Shown piece after piece: positions 1 through 12,297 of a DNA stretch of 64,000 bases (position 1 is the stretch's first letter; each line of letters begins with the position of its first letter). This stretch comes from Manduca sexta (taxonomy: Eukaryota > Arthropoda > Insecta > Lepidoptera > Sphingidae). The DNA is taken from assembly GCF_014839805.1 (NCBI RefSeq), contig NC_051119.1:7991245-8055244 (forward strand), given 5' to 3'. The notes below the pieces were generated by a model. That model worked only from the letters and a program-made list of their open reading frames with translations, was not told the DNA's origin and ran no database searches. The translations under genes and the position numbers were made by a program.

Positions 1-629
1 AAATTTGTTTGTATGTTAAAAGAAGAAAAGGAAGAAACCACTAAAAGGATTTGTATTAAATATGGCATATGATTGGGCCAGGTCCTTGATTAACATGTAG
101 GCTGCGTTTTATGTCGGAAAAGTAGATAATGAGACTTTTCCATAAATGTTTCACTCGAGCGAAGCAACGCCTAATCTACTATAAGGGTGATATCAAATAA
201 ATTAATTATAATCTGACGAATTTTAAAATTTCTAACTATATAACTACTTGAGTACATTTAGCTTTTTAAAAATCTACCTTAAATAACAAATATTAAAATT
301 GAAATCGGATAAGTGGTTATTCAAAATCGTTCTCTCATACTTAATGCGATAATACCTTAATAATTATTAGAGTAGGCAGGAATCTAACCGTTAATGTTAC
401 ATAAACGTTGTATAATGTAATTACGTCAAGGCGCGTAAAGTTAATAGATTGTGAAAATTCGAGGATGCATTAACTATTGCGGTATAAGAAACGTGTATGC
501 ATTGTAATGTTAAGGCTGAGTTATGCAAGAACATATTTCTTTAGTTAATTGTTCGAAAATGTTTCATTAATTGTTATTCTGTTTATCACAAAATTACTTA
601 ATTTAAATTTTTTATTAATATTTCAAGGA

Positions 630-716
630 CAGCATGGCCTAATGGCGTAGACTGCTACGCCAGTAAGCCATGGTGGCTGGCGAATGAACTAGTGGAGTTT
701 CGAATCGACTTATAAA
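630..716 (+). repeat. tRNA-derived SINE head (box A/box B-like)
   Basis: The sequence has a box-A-like TGGCCTAATGG followed by a box-B-like run around GTTTCGAATCGA near 697-710. The second copy (31190-31275) has the better box B GGTTCGAATCGAC. This layout is that of a Pol III promoter in a tRNA-derived SINE rather than a functional tRNA, since no acceptor-stem pairing is apparent. The 3' limit is unclear and may reach about 770. Confidence 0.45.
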
Positions 717-1244
717 TATTCTGAAGAAATAAAGCAATATTTATTAGTAAAAATCTTTGGTTCAGCGGCTCTACACTTTTTACGTAATTCTGGGGTTAAT
801 AATACGCGGGTATTTGTCAAAAGTATTTATTTTAAATTAAATAACTGCCGACACACATTGCAAATAATATAAAACTTCAATATACTTATATTATAAACAG
901 GCAAAGTTTATTTGTTTGTAGAGGCTAATTATATCAGATTCAACCTGATAGAGCGCAACAAGCAAACAGGCGCGCAAAAACATTTTAGGTAAACAAAAAG
1001 CAATTCAAAAGCGCTGCACCGTACGACGCGGCGCGGCGGTAAACGTGCGAAGGCCACTTTTGTCACACTGCTTGGCGATTCCGTCAATGACACGAATTCG
1101 TCACTGTGACTGTGCATATCACAACTACCGGCTTTTAACAGTCATTAGTCAATCTTCCTTATTTTTCGTTAAATAGGCAGTGGGTTCAAAAAACCCGATT
1201 CCTGCCGGCTTCCTTTTTGTAATATATCTGTAATAATAAAAGAA

Positions 1245-1571
1245 GCGGCGATAGCCTAGTTGGTTGTGGAACGAACTGCCGAGACGAATGTTCGCAGGAT
1301 CAAATCCCAAGCGCACACACCTCTGACGTTTCTAAAAAAATATGTGTGTATTCTTTATGAATTATCGCTTGCTTTAACGGTGAAGAAAAAATATTCCTAT
1401 TAATACCTGAGAAATTCTCTATAGAAATTGACATTTAATTAATTTATGTCAATCCTACCATTCCGCACTAGGCCAGCGTGGTGGACTAAGGCCTAATTCC
1501 TCTCAGTAGTTGAGGAGACCCGAGCCCAACAATGGGACAGTATATAATAAAGAGCTGATATTATTATTATT
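1245..1571 (+). repeat. Full-length lepidopteran tRNA-derived SINE with (ATT)n tail
   Basis: The head reads GCGGCGATAGCCTAGTTGG (box A region), followed by a box-B-like GGATCAAATCCC. The body carries the typical AGGCCAGCGTGGTGGACTA and CTCTCAGTAGT motifs and ends in GCTGATATTATTATT. At least five other copies or fragments of the same family occur in the window (31942, 19487, 54094, 57255, 62205). The layout matches the Metulj/HaSE-type SINEs of Lepidoptera; the family name is from general knowledge. Confidence 0.8.
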
Positions 1572-1575
1572 CTTA

Positions 1576-1855
1576 TCTATATATATAAAAAAATGAATCC
1601 CTATTTCCCTTGGTCACGCCATCACGCGTGAACGACTGGACCGAATTCACAATTTTTTGTTGTTGTTGTTTGTTATTGTCGGGAGAAGGTTCTTATGAAA
1701 GAAAAAATTCAAAAAATTGCGTGGCAAATTAGAAAACTTAACGAAAATATTAATTTTATATAATTGTCAATTGTTTGAAATAACTGTCAGCGATTGACAG
1801 AATGCGCGCTGCAAATTCATAGTTAAGACGGGACAACGTCTGTCGGGTCAACTAG
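1576..1855 (+). mobile_element. Short non-autonomous Helitron
   Basis: It starts with TC after an A (TCTATATATATAAAA) and ends in CTAG followed by T, as expected for Helitron insertion between A and T. GACGGGACAACGTCTGTC near the 3' end can form the subterminal hairpin. It sits directly behind the SINE tail. The partner copy is 32274-32552. Confidence 0.65.
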
Positions 1856-2869
1856 TACTTAATATTTATATCATAGTAGGCTAAAATCTAATTTAGTAGT
1901 ATTTAGTTATTAGTATTTATATTTTGTGTCGGCTAACTTTTGTAAAATTCCCGCTTCGCCACTGCTAGTAGGTCTAGAGGTTGTTTTAGGCACGGCAAAG
2001 AGATTTCGTAGCGTCTGATAGTGTCCGACGGTTACTCCTCTCCATAATCATGCAAGACTGTTTGAAGCTGGAAACAGGCTAATCTTGGAACGCGACACAC
2101 TTACACGAGCTAAGGCAAGTTTCACACCTCCTGTACAATAGTCGCTGTCTGCGGATACAAGCATACTACCAGTAGGTTATATGACTGAAATAACAACTTT
2201 ATTACACGCAATTTATGGTTCTACTTCGAAAAACGATCGTCGAAACGTCGCATCGGTCCGAAACGAACTTTACTATCTAATTAATTCGGATCCATCACCG
2301 TTCTGTAGCTTACCTTAGTGGTAGGATCAATTCCCCGTATTTTTTATTTTTGAGAAAGCATTGGAACTTTATCCTCGCAGATGGTTTAAAAAGGAATGGC
2401 GAAGCCCTATAAGTTCTTACGAATTCAGTGTCTCAAATATTGCTATGAACGGATCGGATCCGTCGTCGTATCCGTCATCGGAACCGTAACACTTCGTAGT
2501 AACAAAACATGTGATCCCTCATCCGAAACTACGTATTTCGTTTTTCAAAGAAGACCCTCTGAAGTTTAAATATTCATACGAATAACATTTCACTTTAAAG
2601 TTTTTAATTATTTTCACTACCCTTACTCACACTGTTTCACTGTATCGACATTAACTTTGCAGCTTGTTTAAATAGCAACTAATCTCTACCATCATACAAC
2701 TAGGTCAGTTACAGGTCAAAAGTCAGTGTTCCATTCACATTCGTGTCACCTCTAACTATTGTAAATTTATGCAATATTATATTTACTTAGTGTACGCTAA
2801 AGAATGTAAGGTTTTATACTGTAGGTGTACTTGGTAGTTATGTATTTGTTAACGTTCTCATACAAGCAC

Positions 2870-3107
2870 ATCAAAATGACCTCTCTGCACCTGATGGTTA
2901 GTAGAGTGGGGTCCAATAGAATGTCGACTGACAAGAGATGATTACCCCTCGACAGTCGACACAATTATGCCGGCCAGTTGGTAGATATACAGGCTGACCC
3001 TGGAACGCGACAAGCTTACGTGGGCCACTAAGGTAGGTTTTCACACCTTGTGTACGATGGTCGCTATCCAGGCGGATGTAAATATATCCTACCATCGGTT
3101 TAACTGG
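2870..3107 (+). repeat. Dispersed lepidopteran repeat (SINE/LINE-3'-end-like)
   Basis: The block begins near CAAAATGACCTCTCTGCACC and includes GTCGACACAATTATGCCGGC and GACAAGCTTACGTGGGCCAC. The same unit recurs at 33565-33785, 20070-20315 and 61645-61850. Partial matches lie at 2055-2175 (the AACGCGACACACTTACACGA part) and 8683-8745 (the CTGATGGTAAACGGAGTGAG part). No intact reading frame is present. Class is not certain. Confidence 0.55.
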
Positions 3108-3469
3108 CTTTCAACAAAAATTGCTGTTTTTTTGTACTGTTACATGCTCATGCACCGTTGAGTACTTCGAAATTCCATAGAAACTAACGAGGGCTGCCAG
3201 TGTTTCGAAGAATAAGTGACATAAAACGGCACAAACGCCTTCCTAGTTTAATCTCTTTTTCCTTCCTCAATAATTCTATATAATAGTAGATGTTTATTTG
3301 TTACGACTGTATATAGCTCGTATATTTAATCTCTTATAGGATTCAGAAATCTAACCCGAAGTTCTCACGATACAACGCTAGCTGAGCTAAACCGAACAAT
3401 CTTCGTAAAACAATATCTTGAAATTAACAAATTTTATCAGGTATTAGTCTAATCGAATAATATTTAATA

Positions 3470-3690
3470 CAAGCTTCTGCCCGCGGCTCCGCCTGATTAA
3501 TAAGTTTTTACAAGATAAAAGTCTTGCTTTATATTTTCTCGGAATAAAAAGTAGCCTATAGCACTCAGCAATATTCGAGCTTCCTATTAATGAAATTTCT
3601 AAATCGGTTCAGTAGTGACAGTGTAAGCGCTTACAAACAAACACACAAACTTTTCCTCTTTATATTATTAGTATAAATTGCGCCTTGTAA
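3470..3690 (-). mobile_element. Decayed Helitron/Lep1-like fragment
   Basis: Read on the minus strand it ends in GGCGGAGCCGCGGGCAGAAG, the GC-rich hairpin end seen in lepidopteran Helitron-like repeats. The other side holds TTTATATTATTAGTATA, common at the opposite end of these repeats. The partner copy is near 34155-34365. Confidence 0.5.
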
Positions 3691-4021
3691 CAGAATCATA
3701 TGAAAACATATAGTATTACTCATACAAATTGCTGTAATGTAATAAAAATAAATCTTTACAAACCTCCATTGTATGCAGCACAATGTGTGGGAAAGAAACC
3801 GCCTTTAATACGGAAACGTTGACTCAGTACTTAAAAGTATTTGGGTTTGGTCATATTACTAAATAAGAAACCTAGAAGCTAAGAAAATTAAAAAAAAACA
3901 TTTAACCTTTATTAAAATTCAATAAATTCTTTTTAGATTAGTTCGCAGTTCCGCCCGCGTTTAAATCTTTTTCTTGATGAAAATGTAGCCTAGATTACTC
4001 TGTAGGGAATAAAGGTGTATG

Positions 4022-4234
4022 TACAGTCAGCCCCAAAAGCTGTATAAATTCAAAATTTCAAATCGATTTTAATCTTTCGTGTTCTTGTCAACAATCGTTT
4101 TTATTTTTATTCTTTACTTGAATAAGGGCTTACTTTATTTTAGATAAAGTTAAATGAGTATTTCGATTGAATTCAATGTATAGAAAGCCCTTTAAAGTGT
4201 TGTATTTGTTTAGCAACTTTTATGGTTGACTGTA
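4022..4234. mobile_element. MITE with TACAGTCA terminal inverted repeats
   Basis: The ends TACAGTCAGCCCCAAAAGC and CTTTTATGGTTGACTGTA are inverted copies of each other, and the outermost TA fits a TA target duplication of Tc1/mariner-type elements. No transposase frame is inside. The partner is 34726-34936, and a diverged member is at 45942-46112. Confidence 0.65.
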
Positions 4235-4489
4235 CCAATGAAAGTCTCGTTAAATGATGTTCAAGTGATCCGAATATAATCCCAAACAATAAAAAGAAAG
4301 ACAAATAAAATAACAAGCAAACGTTAGCTTTTCCTCAGATAAAGCCTTAATTTCGAAATCACACGGACAATTTAATATAATATGTCTTATACATAGGTAT
4401 CAGCGGTTTATTGTCTAAATCTTTACATAATATAGTAAAATTGTAACAGGTCGATGTCTGTAAATTACACATATTGTAAAAAAATAAAT

Positions 4490-4730
4490 AAAATTGAAGT
4501 CTTTATTACAGAAACAGAAGCCAAAACAACAGTTTTTAGATTTTTTGGCTGTCCGTATGTTTGTACACACATCATGCAAAAAGTACTTCATGAAATTAAA
4601 TGCAATTTTCACCCACGTATTTCTAGAGGTCTTTAACATATAAATTCCATTATATCCCAGAAAAATATAAAGCAAGGACTTTTATCGCGAAAAAAATTCT
4701 CACGCAGGCAGATCCGCGAGCATAAGCTAG
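4490..4730 (+). mobile_element. Helitron-like repeat, 3' end intact
   Basis: It ends in CATAAGCTAG followed by T, after a degenerate GC-rich hairpin (GCAGGCAGATCCGCG). The interior carries the common Helitron-associated block TCCGTATGTTTGTACACA. The start is approximate. The partner copy is 35180-35427. Confidence 0.55.
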
Positions 4731-5292
4731 TATCTAATCAAAACAATATTTAAAACGAGATCGTATACAGCATTCCAAGTGACGAAACGCGAACAGCAAT
4801 GACGCAAAGCCAATCTCGCGGCGATCACGCGCCAAGGATAACTGGTTTCTATGCCCTACGCTAGGGCTGCCGCGCGTCGAAGATTTACGTACCACTCTAG
4901 TAATTCAGTCGTTTCTTTGTTTTATTTTGGTAGACAAAGTGCATCGCAATTGATAAGGCTTAAGTAAAATGTTGACTAGAAGAGACGATGTATCTCGATG
5001 ATCGGTACAATTATGTCGCCCTGTTAAGTCGCCGCTAGTTTCTCATTACTCGATATGTTATCAAATATGCCGACCAGTAGATGGGTAAGTTACTCAACTG
5101 TATAGACTTCACCAGTGCCAATTAACTAAAATAAGTCTCCACTTTTTCGTGACATAGGCATCTTTTGTTCTAGTTTGGCAGCACTGCACTGAGGGCACTG
5201 CGACTACAAGACTTTAGTAGTACACTGTGGGCTAGTATAAGATTATAATAGTACAGGGTAATGAGGACTAGTAGTAGATACTTTCCCACCAG

Positions 5293-5459
5293 GGGCCTCA
5301 TTCTCTATGAAAATGTAAACTCTTAGCACGGCCTTGTTTTATCTTCGTGGAATAAGCATGGAATGGTATTCTATATGCCAGTTTCTATTGTCTTAAACGC
5401 GCCACTAATGTACTTGTTACGAACTGCCAAAGTAACTTATAGCATAGATAACCAGGGCC
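5293..5459. mobile_element. MITE with GGGCC(T)CATTCTCTATG-type ends
   Basis: The left end GGGCCTCATTCTCTATG is an imperfect inverted copy of the right end CATAGATAACCAGGGCC. A relative sits inside a SINE at 54360-54535 and shares internal motifs such as GGAATGGTATTCT and CTTGTTACG. Directly downstream (5460-5582) is the tail of another repeat containing ACATCTCTGCCTACTTC. Confidence 0.55.
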
Positions 5460-6837
5460 TTGGTTATAATATCGTATATGACGGCGATAGGTTCGTCTAT
5501 CATATTATAGGACGGAACGCACCTGGCAAAAGTATCTTGGTTACATCTCTGCCTACTTCTTCGGAGATAGGGATGTGATGTGTGGTTATTTTTTTTTTTT
5601 TTTTACTTCGGCAAATAGTAGGTAATTATTATGCCAATCCAAACCGATTTATTTTGTTTGGCTGTAAAAAGTGTTTATTTATTATGCCACCAGAGCGGCG
5701 TCACGATAGCGCGGGGTGACATTTACACTTGACACACTTTCTTAATCTGTAGCCACCTTTATGTGAAGAATAGCAAGTATGATACGCAACACCGTAATTA
5801 CTTTTAACTCCTTAACTATATGTTTCTCGTCACTTCACCGACAATTCCTTTTCCTGAAATAAAAGTTGCGCAGTTTTCGGATTAAAAATAAACCTACATG
5901 TTTAATAAGTAGTTTATCTGTTTTATCCAAATTTATGAAGCAATTTTCGAGTTTATATTCAACATACAAACAAATTTACAAATCAAATGTATCCTTTTAT
6001 TTTATGTTTATAGGCACAACAAATATTTTTTAAAAGGCGGTGCCTAATTTAAATTAAATATTTATTAGTGTATTTACTTAGCTAGTAATTTAAGTTTTTG
6101 TGTAGATAACCTTTCCTGTAGGTTAAAAAATACGATTGAAAATAAACATATAAAGTCACGGAATAATTTGTTGAAATCAAAAAAAAATATGAGGTAATCC
6201 CACACCACTACTAGCGACATCTAGCGAACAAAATTTAAACTCATTGTTTCAAACCAACGTACAAGTAGATTGTAAACAATACATCTTACTATCTTAAGAT
6301 CAGCGCTGAAGTACGTAAACACTCGTACACAAGTGTTTAGAAGTAGCAAGTAACGTTACACAACCCACAGTAATTGTTGTGAGGCTTTGTGTAGATCATA
6401 CGATATACCCACGATCACATTGATGTCCGGGTGTGCGTCAGGCAGGCGGGCGGCCGTAAAAATTAGTAATTAATTAAAAGTATGTTGCGGCCAGATAACA
6501 ATGGAAAAATTGTATGTTACAATTAATAATATTTTAAAGCCTAGATGCTGTTAACTTGTTACATAGACTACATTATTATGAAATTAACAGTTAACAGTGT
6601 TTTTTGCAAAATTTAATTTCAAATTAGACAATAATTTAATCGTCATTAAAGGACGTCCAAATGTAATGGATTAAATTTTGCAAACATGTATGTATTGTTC
6701 GTTATAATGTAACTTTATAAAAAAAGAATTGTAAGTTATCCACAATACGTACTCTTTTGTTCTATTAAAATATTGTAAATTTTTTACCACTTTTATTTGT
6801 TGATTTGAGGCATTTAAATCAAATTATTTTCGTACTG

Positions 6838-6870
6838 TATAATAAAAGGCGAAAGGCGGCACAGTCACTC
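6838..6870 (+). promoter_or_regulatory. Possible TATA-type core promoter
   Basis: TATAATAAAAG at 6838-6848 lies about 25 bases upstream of an initiator-like CACAGTCACTC at 6860-6870. The arrangement is conserved at about 37508-37540. It lies about 290 bases ahead of a small reading frame at 7149. In AT-rich DNA such matches arise by chance. Confidence 0.2.
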
Positions 6871-7148
6871 CTCCAAGGTTACACGAGTTATACTTAGAAT
6901 CGACGTTAACTTACTTTCTTCACGGAAATGCTTATTATTACGTTTACTTCGCTGTGGACATAAACCTTATCTTTACTAAGAAAGAATTACGTTTTTGTTA
7001 AAAAAATATTTCTCCACCTGATACTAGATTGTAATCTAACAGCCACCTAAGAGTTTATACAAACTGCGCGATTATACAGACTGACCACGCGCGTTTTTGT
7101 TACGTAGACTGAAATAGTCAACAAGTTTTTTATTTTAACTGCAACACA

Positions 7149-7307
7149 ATGATAATTCGATATGAATTGATTTTTATGTTTCTTTGGATAACGTTTGCTA
7201 TCACTTCAGTTATAAATCAACAAAATTTGTCTAAAACTAATTTGAGGATATCGTTGTGGGTTACACTTTTATTATTCGTTGTATTAACTGTAATATATTT
7301 GATTTAA
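7149..7307 (+). CDS. Candidate small two-helix membrane protein, 52 aa
   Basis: An ATG frame of 52 codons encodes a strongly hydrophobic peptide with two likely membrane segments (about residues 6-22 and 32-52) joined by a polar loop rich in N, Q, S and K. It has a TATA-like element upstream and AATAAA-type signals near 7378-7400. The second copy (37818-37892) has a CAA to TAA change after 24 codons, so the frame is not maintained in both copies. I recognise no family. It may be a real small ORF, or chance in AT-rich DNA; RNA evidence would decide. Confidence 0.2.
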   Translation: MIIRYELIFMFLWITFAITSVINQQNLSKTNLRISLWVTLLLFVVLTVIYLI

Positions 7308-8182
7308 TACGTATTGTGTAACTGTTTGTTGTCCCTCAAATACGTTTAGTACAACATGAACTTCACATGAATTTATTAATAAAAAAAAGTTTTAAATAAA
7401 AACAATGACAACACAATTATAAAAAGAAAACTACAAATAAACCCACTTGCTAAAACTAATAAAATACATTACATTCCTAAGGTTAATAAATAAATAAACA
7501 AATAATGCGTTCTGGCACCTTTTCAGCACTCTTTTTTTATAAAATTACATTGTGTGGCTAAATAGGATTGGCTGCGCGCTTTAGTGGTGTTTGTAGCACG
7601 ATGCGTATAAAATACACCTTTGCATACGGTTTAAATCCTTGTTTGAACTAAGCTAGCATTTTAGTTGAGTATAATTTTTAATTGTTCTGACACGTTTAGT
7701 TACTAAACACACACAACTAAAATTTAGTTCGATCAATGCTTAAGATAAACATATGGTTTAATAATGACGGCCATCCACTACTCAATGTATTGTTAGTTAA
7801 TCATAATATTATTTAGATTACTATTTATTACCATCTAGAGACCTCACGGTTATTTTTCCGAGTTTGGATAAAATAAAATGCAATAAATATCTTTTACTCT
7901 GTTCAAGGTCATTCTCGATATTACAGAGTCGGATAAGCTGTATCTATTGCTACATTGTTGATTGTAATTATTGTCATGTTTCCTTCGATGCGTGGCGTGT
8001 TTGGTAATATTGTGTTACGACATCAACTCAAGGGCTCGTGGCAAAGGATAGAGGCTTACTTCAAATGTATTTAACACCTTATATTATGAGCGAAGTATCT
8101 TTATAGTTTATATTTCCGCTCTAAATAATAACATGTGAAACAAATTAGTATATCAAGTATACACACATTCACACATTTAATG

Positions 8183-8396
8183 AAAGGGTAGGCAGAGGAG
8201 GAACTGCTGCACCCACTTTCCGCTGTGCGTATTCCGACCCATGATATGAGGGGGCGAGCCTATCGCCATATCGGGTACAAATTCCAGACCCCGGGCTGAT
8301 ACTGAGTAGAAAAATCTAATATCACTTTGACCGACAGGATCGAACCCGAGACTTCAGCGTTGCAATCGTACAACCACGCTACCGAGGTAGTCTATT
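8183..8396 (-). repeat. tRNA-derived SINE (second family)
   Basis: Read on the minus strand, it has a box-A-like TAGCGTGGTTGTA, a box B GGGTTCGATCC, then the common lepidopteran body AGTATCAGCCCGGGGTCTGG and TATGGCGATAGGCTCGCC, ending in CTGCCTACCC. The partner copy is 38856-39068. Confidence 0.7.
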
Positions 8397-10636
8397 ATAT
8401 AGTATGTGCTGACATAAACATGAAAACATGTACTGTGAATTAACAAACCGTTTCCGTAAAATGTATATATTGTGTATAAGATATTACAATCTTTTCAAAT
8501 ATTTATCTATGAAGGAACTTGCTTCTTTTAAGTCTTTTAAAATATGACAAGGTTAGATGTTAGGTAAGTGGAAACAAAAACGTAATTTTGCATTTAATAC
8601 AATCACGACTTAACCATTTAAATATATACTTACACTATATTTTTATTTTTATTAGTCTAACTTAAAGAATTTTAATGCGGTCACTACAAAGTGGCACCCC
8701 TCCATCTGATGGTAAACGGAGTGAGGTCTAAATAGAGTGTCGAATGAGGATATTATTAAAATTATATTATTATTTAGATAAATTAATATATTATAAACTA
8801 GCTACTAGCCCGACAGATGTCCGCTGTCCTCTCTTAAACTGTCAAAGTTTGTCAATATATTGAAGATATCTCACAGTCTTCTGTGTCACTCGCACACAAA
8901 ATTTTCGAAGATTTTTAAATATTTGCTAGAATTCTATGAATATTTTTTTTTTATTTAAACCTTCTCCTGACAATAACGAACACATAAAAGAAATATTTAT
9001 CCAATTTGGTGCCGTCGTTTGGAAGATATGCGCGTACAAACATTTCGTGTTTCATTTTTATTTATATAGATTATTGATTTACAAATACTTGTTTATTGCT
9101 TAGGTCTTGAGTTCATTTCTAGATGTGCCAATAAAAAATAACCTTGAATAACTGTAGATTTTTATAGCTTATACACATGAGTTTATGAAGGTTACAGTAA
9201 GGTTTATGAAAATCTGTCGATCTGAAGTTAGTCTCACCTCAAATAGTCCATAAGACCTGACAAGAATAGCTACGGCACTCGTGGTTAACTTCACAACGGC
9301 AAAGCAAACGGCTGCGTGAATCATATAACCTTCAAAAGAAAGTTGTGTCGAGCCGCGTTGACCAAGCAGCAATATATAGAAAGCGGTAGTTAAGATTCTT
9401 TAACACAAGATGGCAAATCAAGTGCTTAGAAACGCTGTACCTTTCAGCCCAGAGTGGTGGGCCATATAGCATCTTTTGAAATAGGGGGACAAAGCTGTAA
9501 TTTCATAAAGGTTGAATGACTAAATATAAGTACATAGAAAAATATATGCTTGTCTGAAATACAAGGGGCAGGGATCATCCATTGATATCAATTCCCCCCC
9601 CCCCCCCCCAATGGAACTACTACCCTACCCCAATGGAACTTTAATATACAACGAGCCTTGATACACTGATTAGACAACGCACCAATGTCGGTGTAACCTC
9701 GCCCTAACTGACGAGTCATAAAAACTTACAATGAACAACCCACATTCAAATAATCCGCGACCTTACACAATCGATTGTAAAAATGTCTAAAATAATATCA
9801 ATATAAACAAAAACGTTATTTATTATGACACCTTTTTAATAATGATGTTAGTATTTATAAAAATAGAAAGTTTCTTCATGAGCTTGACGAAAAGTTATAG
9901 CCAAAAAATATATAATAATAAAAATATAATATAATTATATAGCACTCTAACAACTCAATTAAGTAATAGTTTTGGGTGCCAACTGCTATCGTCAATGTTT
10001 TGGCCGTCCAGATGTTAGTTACAAATCTGGCGCAACCTCTACAGCGTCCACGCTTTAGTCTCTGAAAACAATAACTGTCACAGCGCTCGTGGCTATGTTC
10101 ACATCTCGGTAATATTTAAGCCGTTCAAACCAAATATAAAGATTGGTTGTACGAGTACAACTGTACTTAATGATTCAATTTGAAACCTGTACTTTTGAAC
10201 TATGATCTTTCTGTCAGGTTCATTGCCTCCATGAATAATAACGTAATATAAAATTATTACATAAATATTGACGTTTTAAAGTAAACTTTTGAATGTAATA
10301 TTACACACGTTTGACATTGAACAATTAATTCATCAACTTAAGAATTGATACTTTTACTTCAGTGTAAATACATATTTTTTTAAATGGCGTATTAGATATA
10401 ACATTTTTTTTTAATAAAATAGGAACTTCTGCGTAGAATTGACCATATTTCTAAACTACACCCCAAGTAGAAGCAGCCAGCAGGCATAGCTGCAATGAAA
10501 TTTTTAAAAAAATACTCTGTATAAAACCAATTAACAAAGATTTTCTTCAACCTTTTAAAATACGATAATTCCATGCATCATCGTATCACACAAAAGCAGG
10601 AAATAATAAGCCGATGACGAAAGTCATGCAGGCAAT

Positions 10637-10860
10637 TTAATTGGCCATAATTATACAAGGAGACCAAAACCATCTGTCAACTACAATTTCACATAAGGCC
10701 GCGCAGTAAAGGTCAGACTGCAACTGGAAAATGCCAATTATAAAACAATAATAATTGTCAAGATTGCAGACAATGTACGCAGACGCGATTACGATTTCGA
10801 CCTCTACTGGTGCCATTGTTGGCCCCAATGTTCCAACGTTTGTTCAAACAAACGCGGTAC
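10637..10860. other. Unusually well-conserved island between copies A and A'
   Basis: Across this stretch the two copies (10637-10860 and 41280-41515) differ at only a few positions, while flanks on both sides carry many substitutions and indels. A 63-codon minus-strand frame (10637-10828) stays open in both, but it has no recognisable domain and no clear splice context. It could be a conserved non-coding element or an exon of an unrecognised gene. Confidence 0.25.
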
Positions 10861-12297
10861 ATGTGTTTGATAACATTTGATACCGATGACTAATTGTTTT
10901 TTTTTATTATCTGTCATTGTAAGCGAATCGCCTGTTTTTTTTCGGTTGAGGGAGCAGACCAGCAAGAAGGTCTTCTGATGCTTATAATAGATAATCTGAC
11001 GTATTCTTACTTTAAAGTTCGCAAAAATTATAATCATAAACACTAAAATACTGTGGAGGTGCGATTGATAGCTAATACAAAACAATGTGGTTGGTTGTTA
11101 CAAGGACGTACCAAATGCACTTCCCACGCCAACTGCACACATATCTAAGTATGCAGTTTGTGCTCATGAGTGTGAAGTGATAAAATAAATGATAAATTAT
11201 AATTGTAAATGATAGGTAGATATTGTAACTTTGACTTTTCGAACGACCAAGCTCTCAGTCTCCCCCCCCCCTCCCCCGTGACCATGAAGGTTGCAATTGC
11301 AAAAGTCTTCGAATCGTTAAAAAAACCGCGATAAAATCCGAAAAATAGTTTTAATTTACGTGTTAACACAATTGAAAACATGGGGAACGCGTTGGATTAT
11401 ATATGTACATACATATAACGCTTTGAGTATGATTGTGGTTAATTTTACTAGCCTGCACGTGGGCTTTAAGTTAAGTGCAGTCCAGCATTGCATCTGATAC
11501 TGAACAAACTAACATTAAGTCGGGTCTGCAAAAAAAATTTACAACTACGATGCAAATATATGTTTTGTGCTGAAAGTTGAACAATATTTAAGTAAAAAGT
11601 CATTATTTATTTATCGTTTGTGTTTCCCAATTGATACAAAAATTGAGATAACGCAATCATTAAAGTGCTAATGAACGTCAGGCGATGTGCATTTACATCC
11701 GCCGCACATTGTTATGGAAAGAGGACGCCAACCAGTTTGTATATCCTAAACCGGTATCATAAAATATTATCATTATTTTAAAGGCATTGTTTTCTGTTAT
11801 TGTTTGCTGCTCGCATCGCCTGCAAAAAAAAGACTTCTAATCATGACAAGACGCCTTTTTACAATCACTAACGCTAATAAAAAACTGAAAAATAATTGCT
11901 AGGGTATGTCATTCTCATACCTAATTTTAGCGTTAACGGTTAAGAAAGACGACGACCTCATGTGTTACTTTGTTTCTTATTTACTTAAGCTTTGTCAGCT
12001 CGTAAGAATATGAATTAATATAAATGAATTCCTGATACCTACCAATAAATATTATTAATCATTAATTAAACAAATAATTGTTTTGTCTTCACTTATAAAT
12101 AAGTTGACGTTAAGCGAAAAATAATAGTCAAAATTTGAGTAGGCCAATAATATTTATTAATACATACAAAAATATGTTAAAGATATTTCTTACAAAAACT
12201 CTAAAAGTGAACACCCAACTCAAACTCAGATTCCAAAATAAAGTTTATAAAACTAATGCCATCGTGTTCTACGTTTTTGTTCTATTTATAGAAAATT

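Larger units (their letters stand above)
1..12297. other. Contig 1 / block A: gene-poor DNA, first copy of a direct duplication
   Basis: From about 354 to 12297 this block aligns base for base, with small indels, to 30919-45850. It contains SINEs, Helitrons, MITEs and decayed repeat pieces listed separately. I recognise no multi-exon host gene. Between the listed repeats (for example 190-610, 1860-2860, 5590-6830, 7310-8180, 8760-10630 and 11100-12297) I see only AT-rich sequence with short homopolymers, including a C-run near 9595-9611 and a C-rich tract near 11262-11277. Bases 1-353 have no partner because contig 3 begins at the equivalent of 354. Confidence 0.85.

Noticed and set aside
630..716. 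Functional tRNA gene
   Set aside because: Box A and B are present, but no complete cloverleaf or acceptor stem was seen. It fits a SINE head better.
5363..5578. 71-codon frame conserved in the second copy (36058-36273)
   Set aside because: It lies across a MITE and the tail of another repeat, so the open frame is not evidence for a host protein.
9949..10115. Cysteine-rich minus-strand peptide (partner 40547-40762) resembling a small secreted protein
   Set aside because: The copies diverge in frame after about 37 codons and no signal peptide or known cysteine pattern is present. Kept only as a note.
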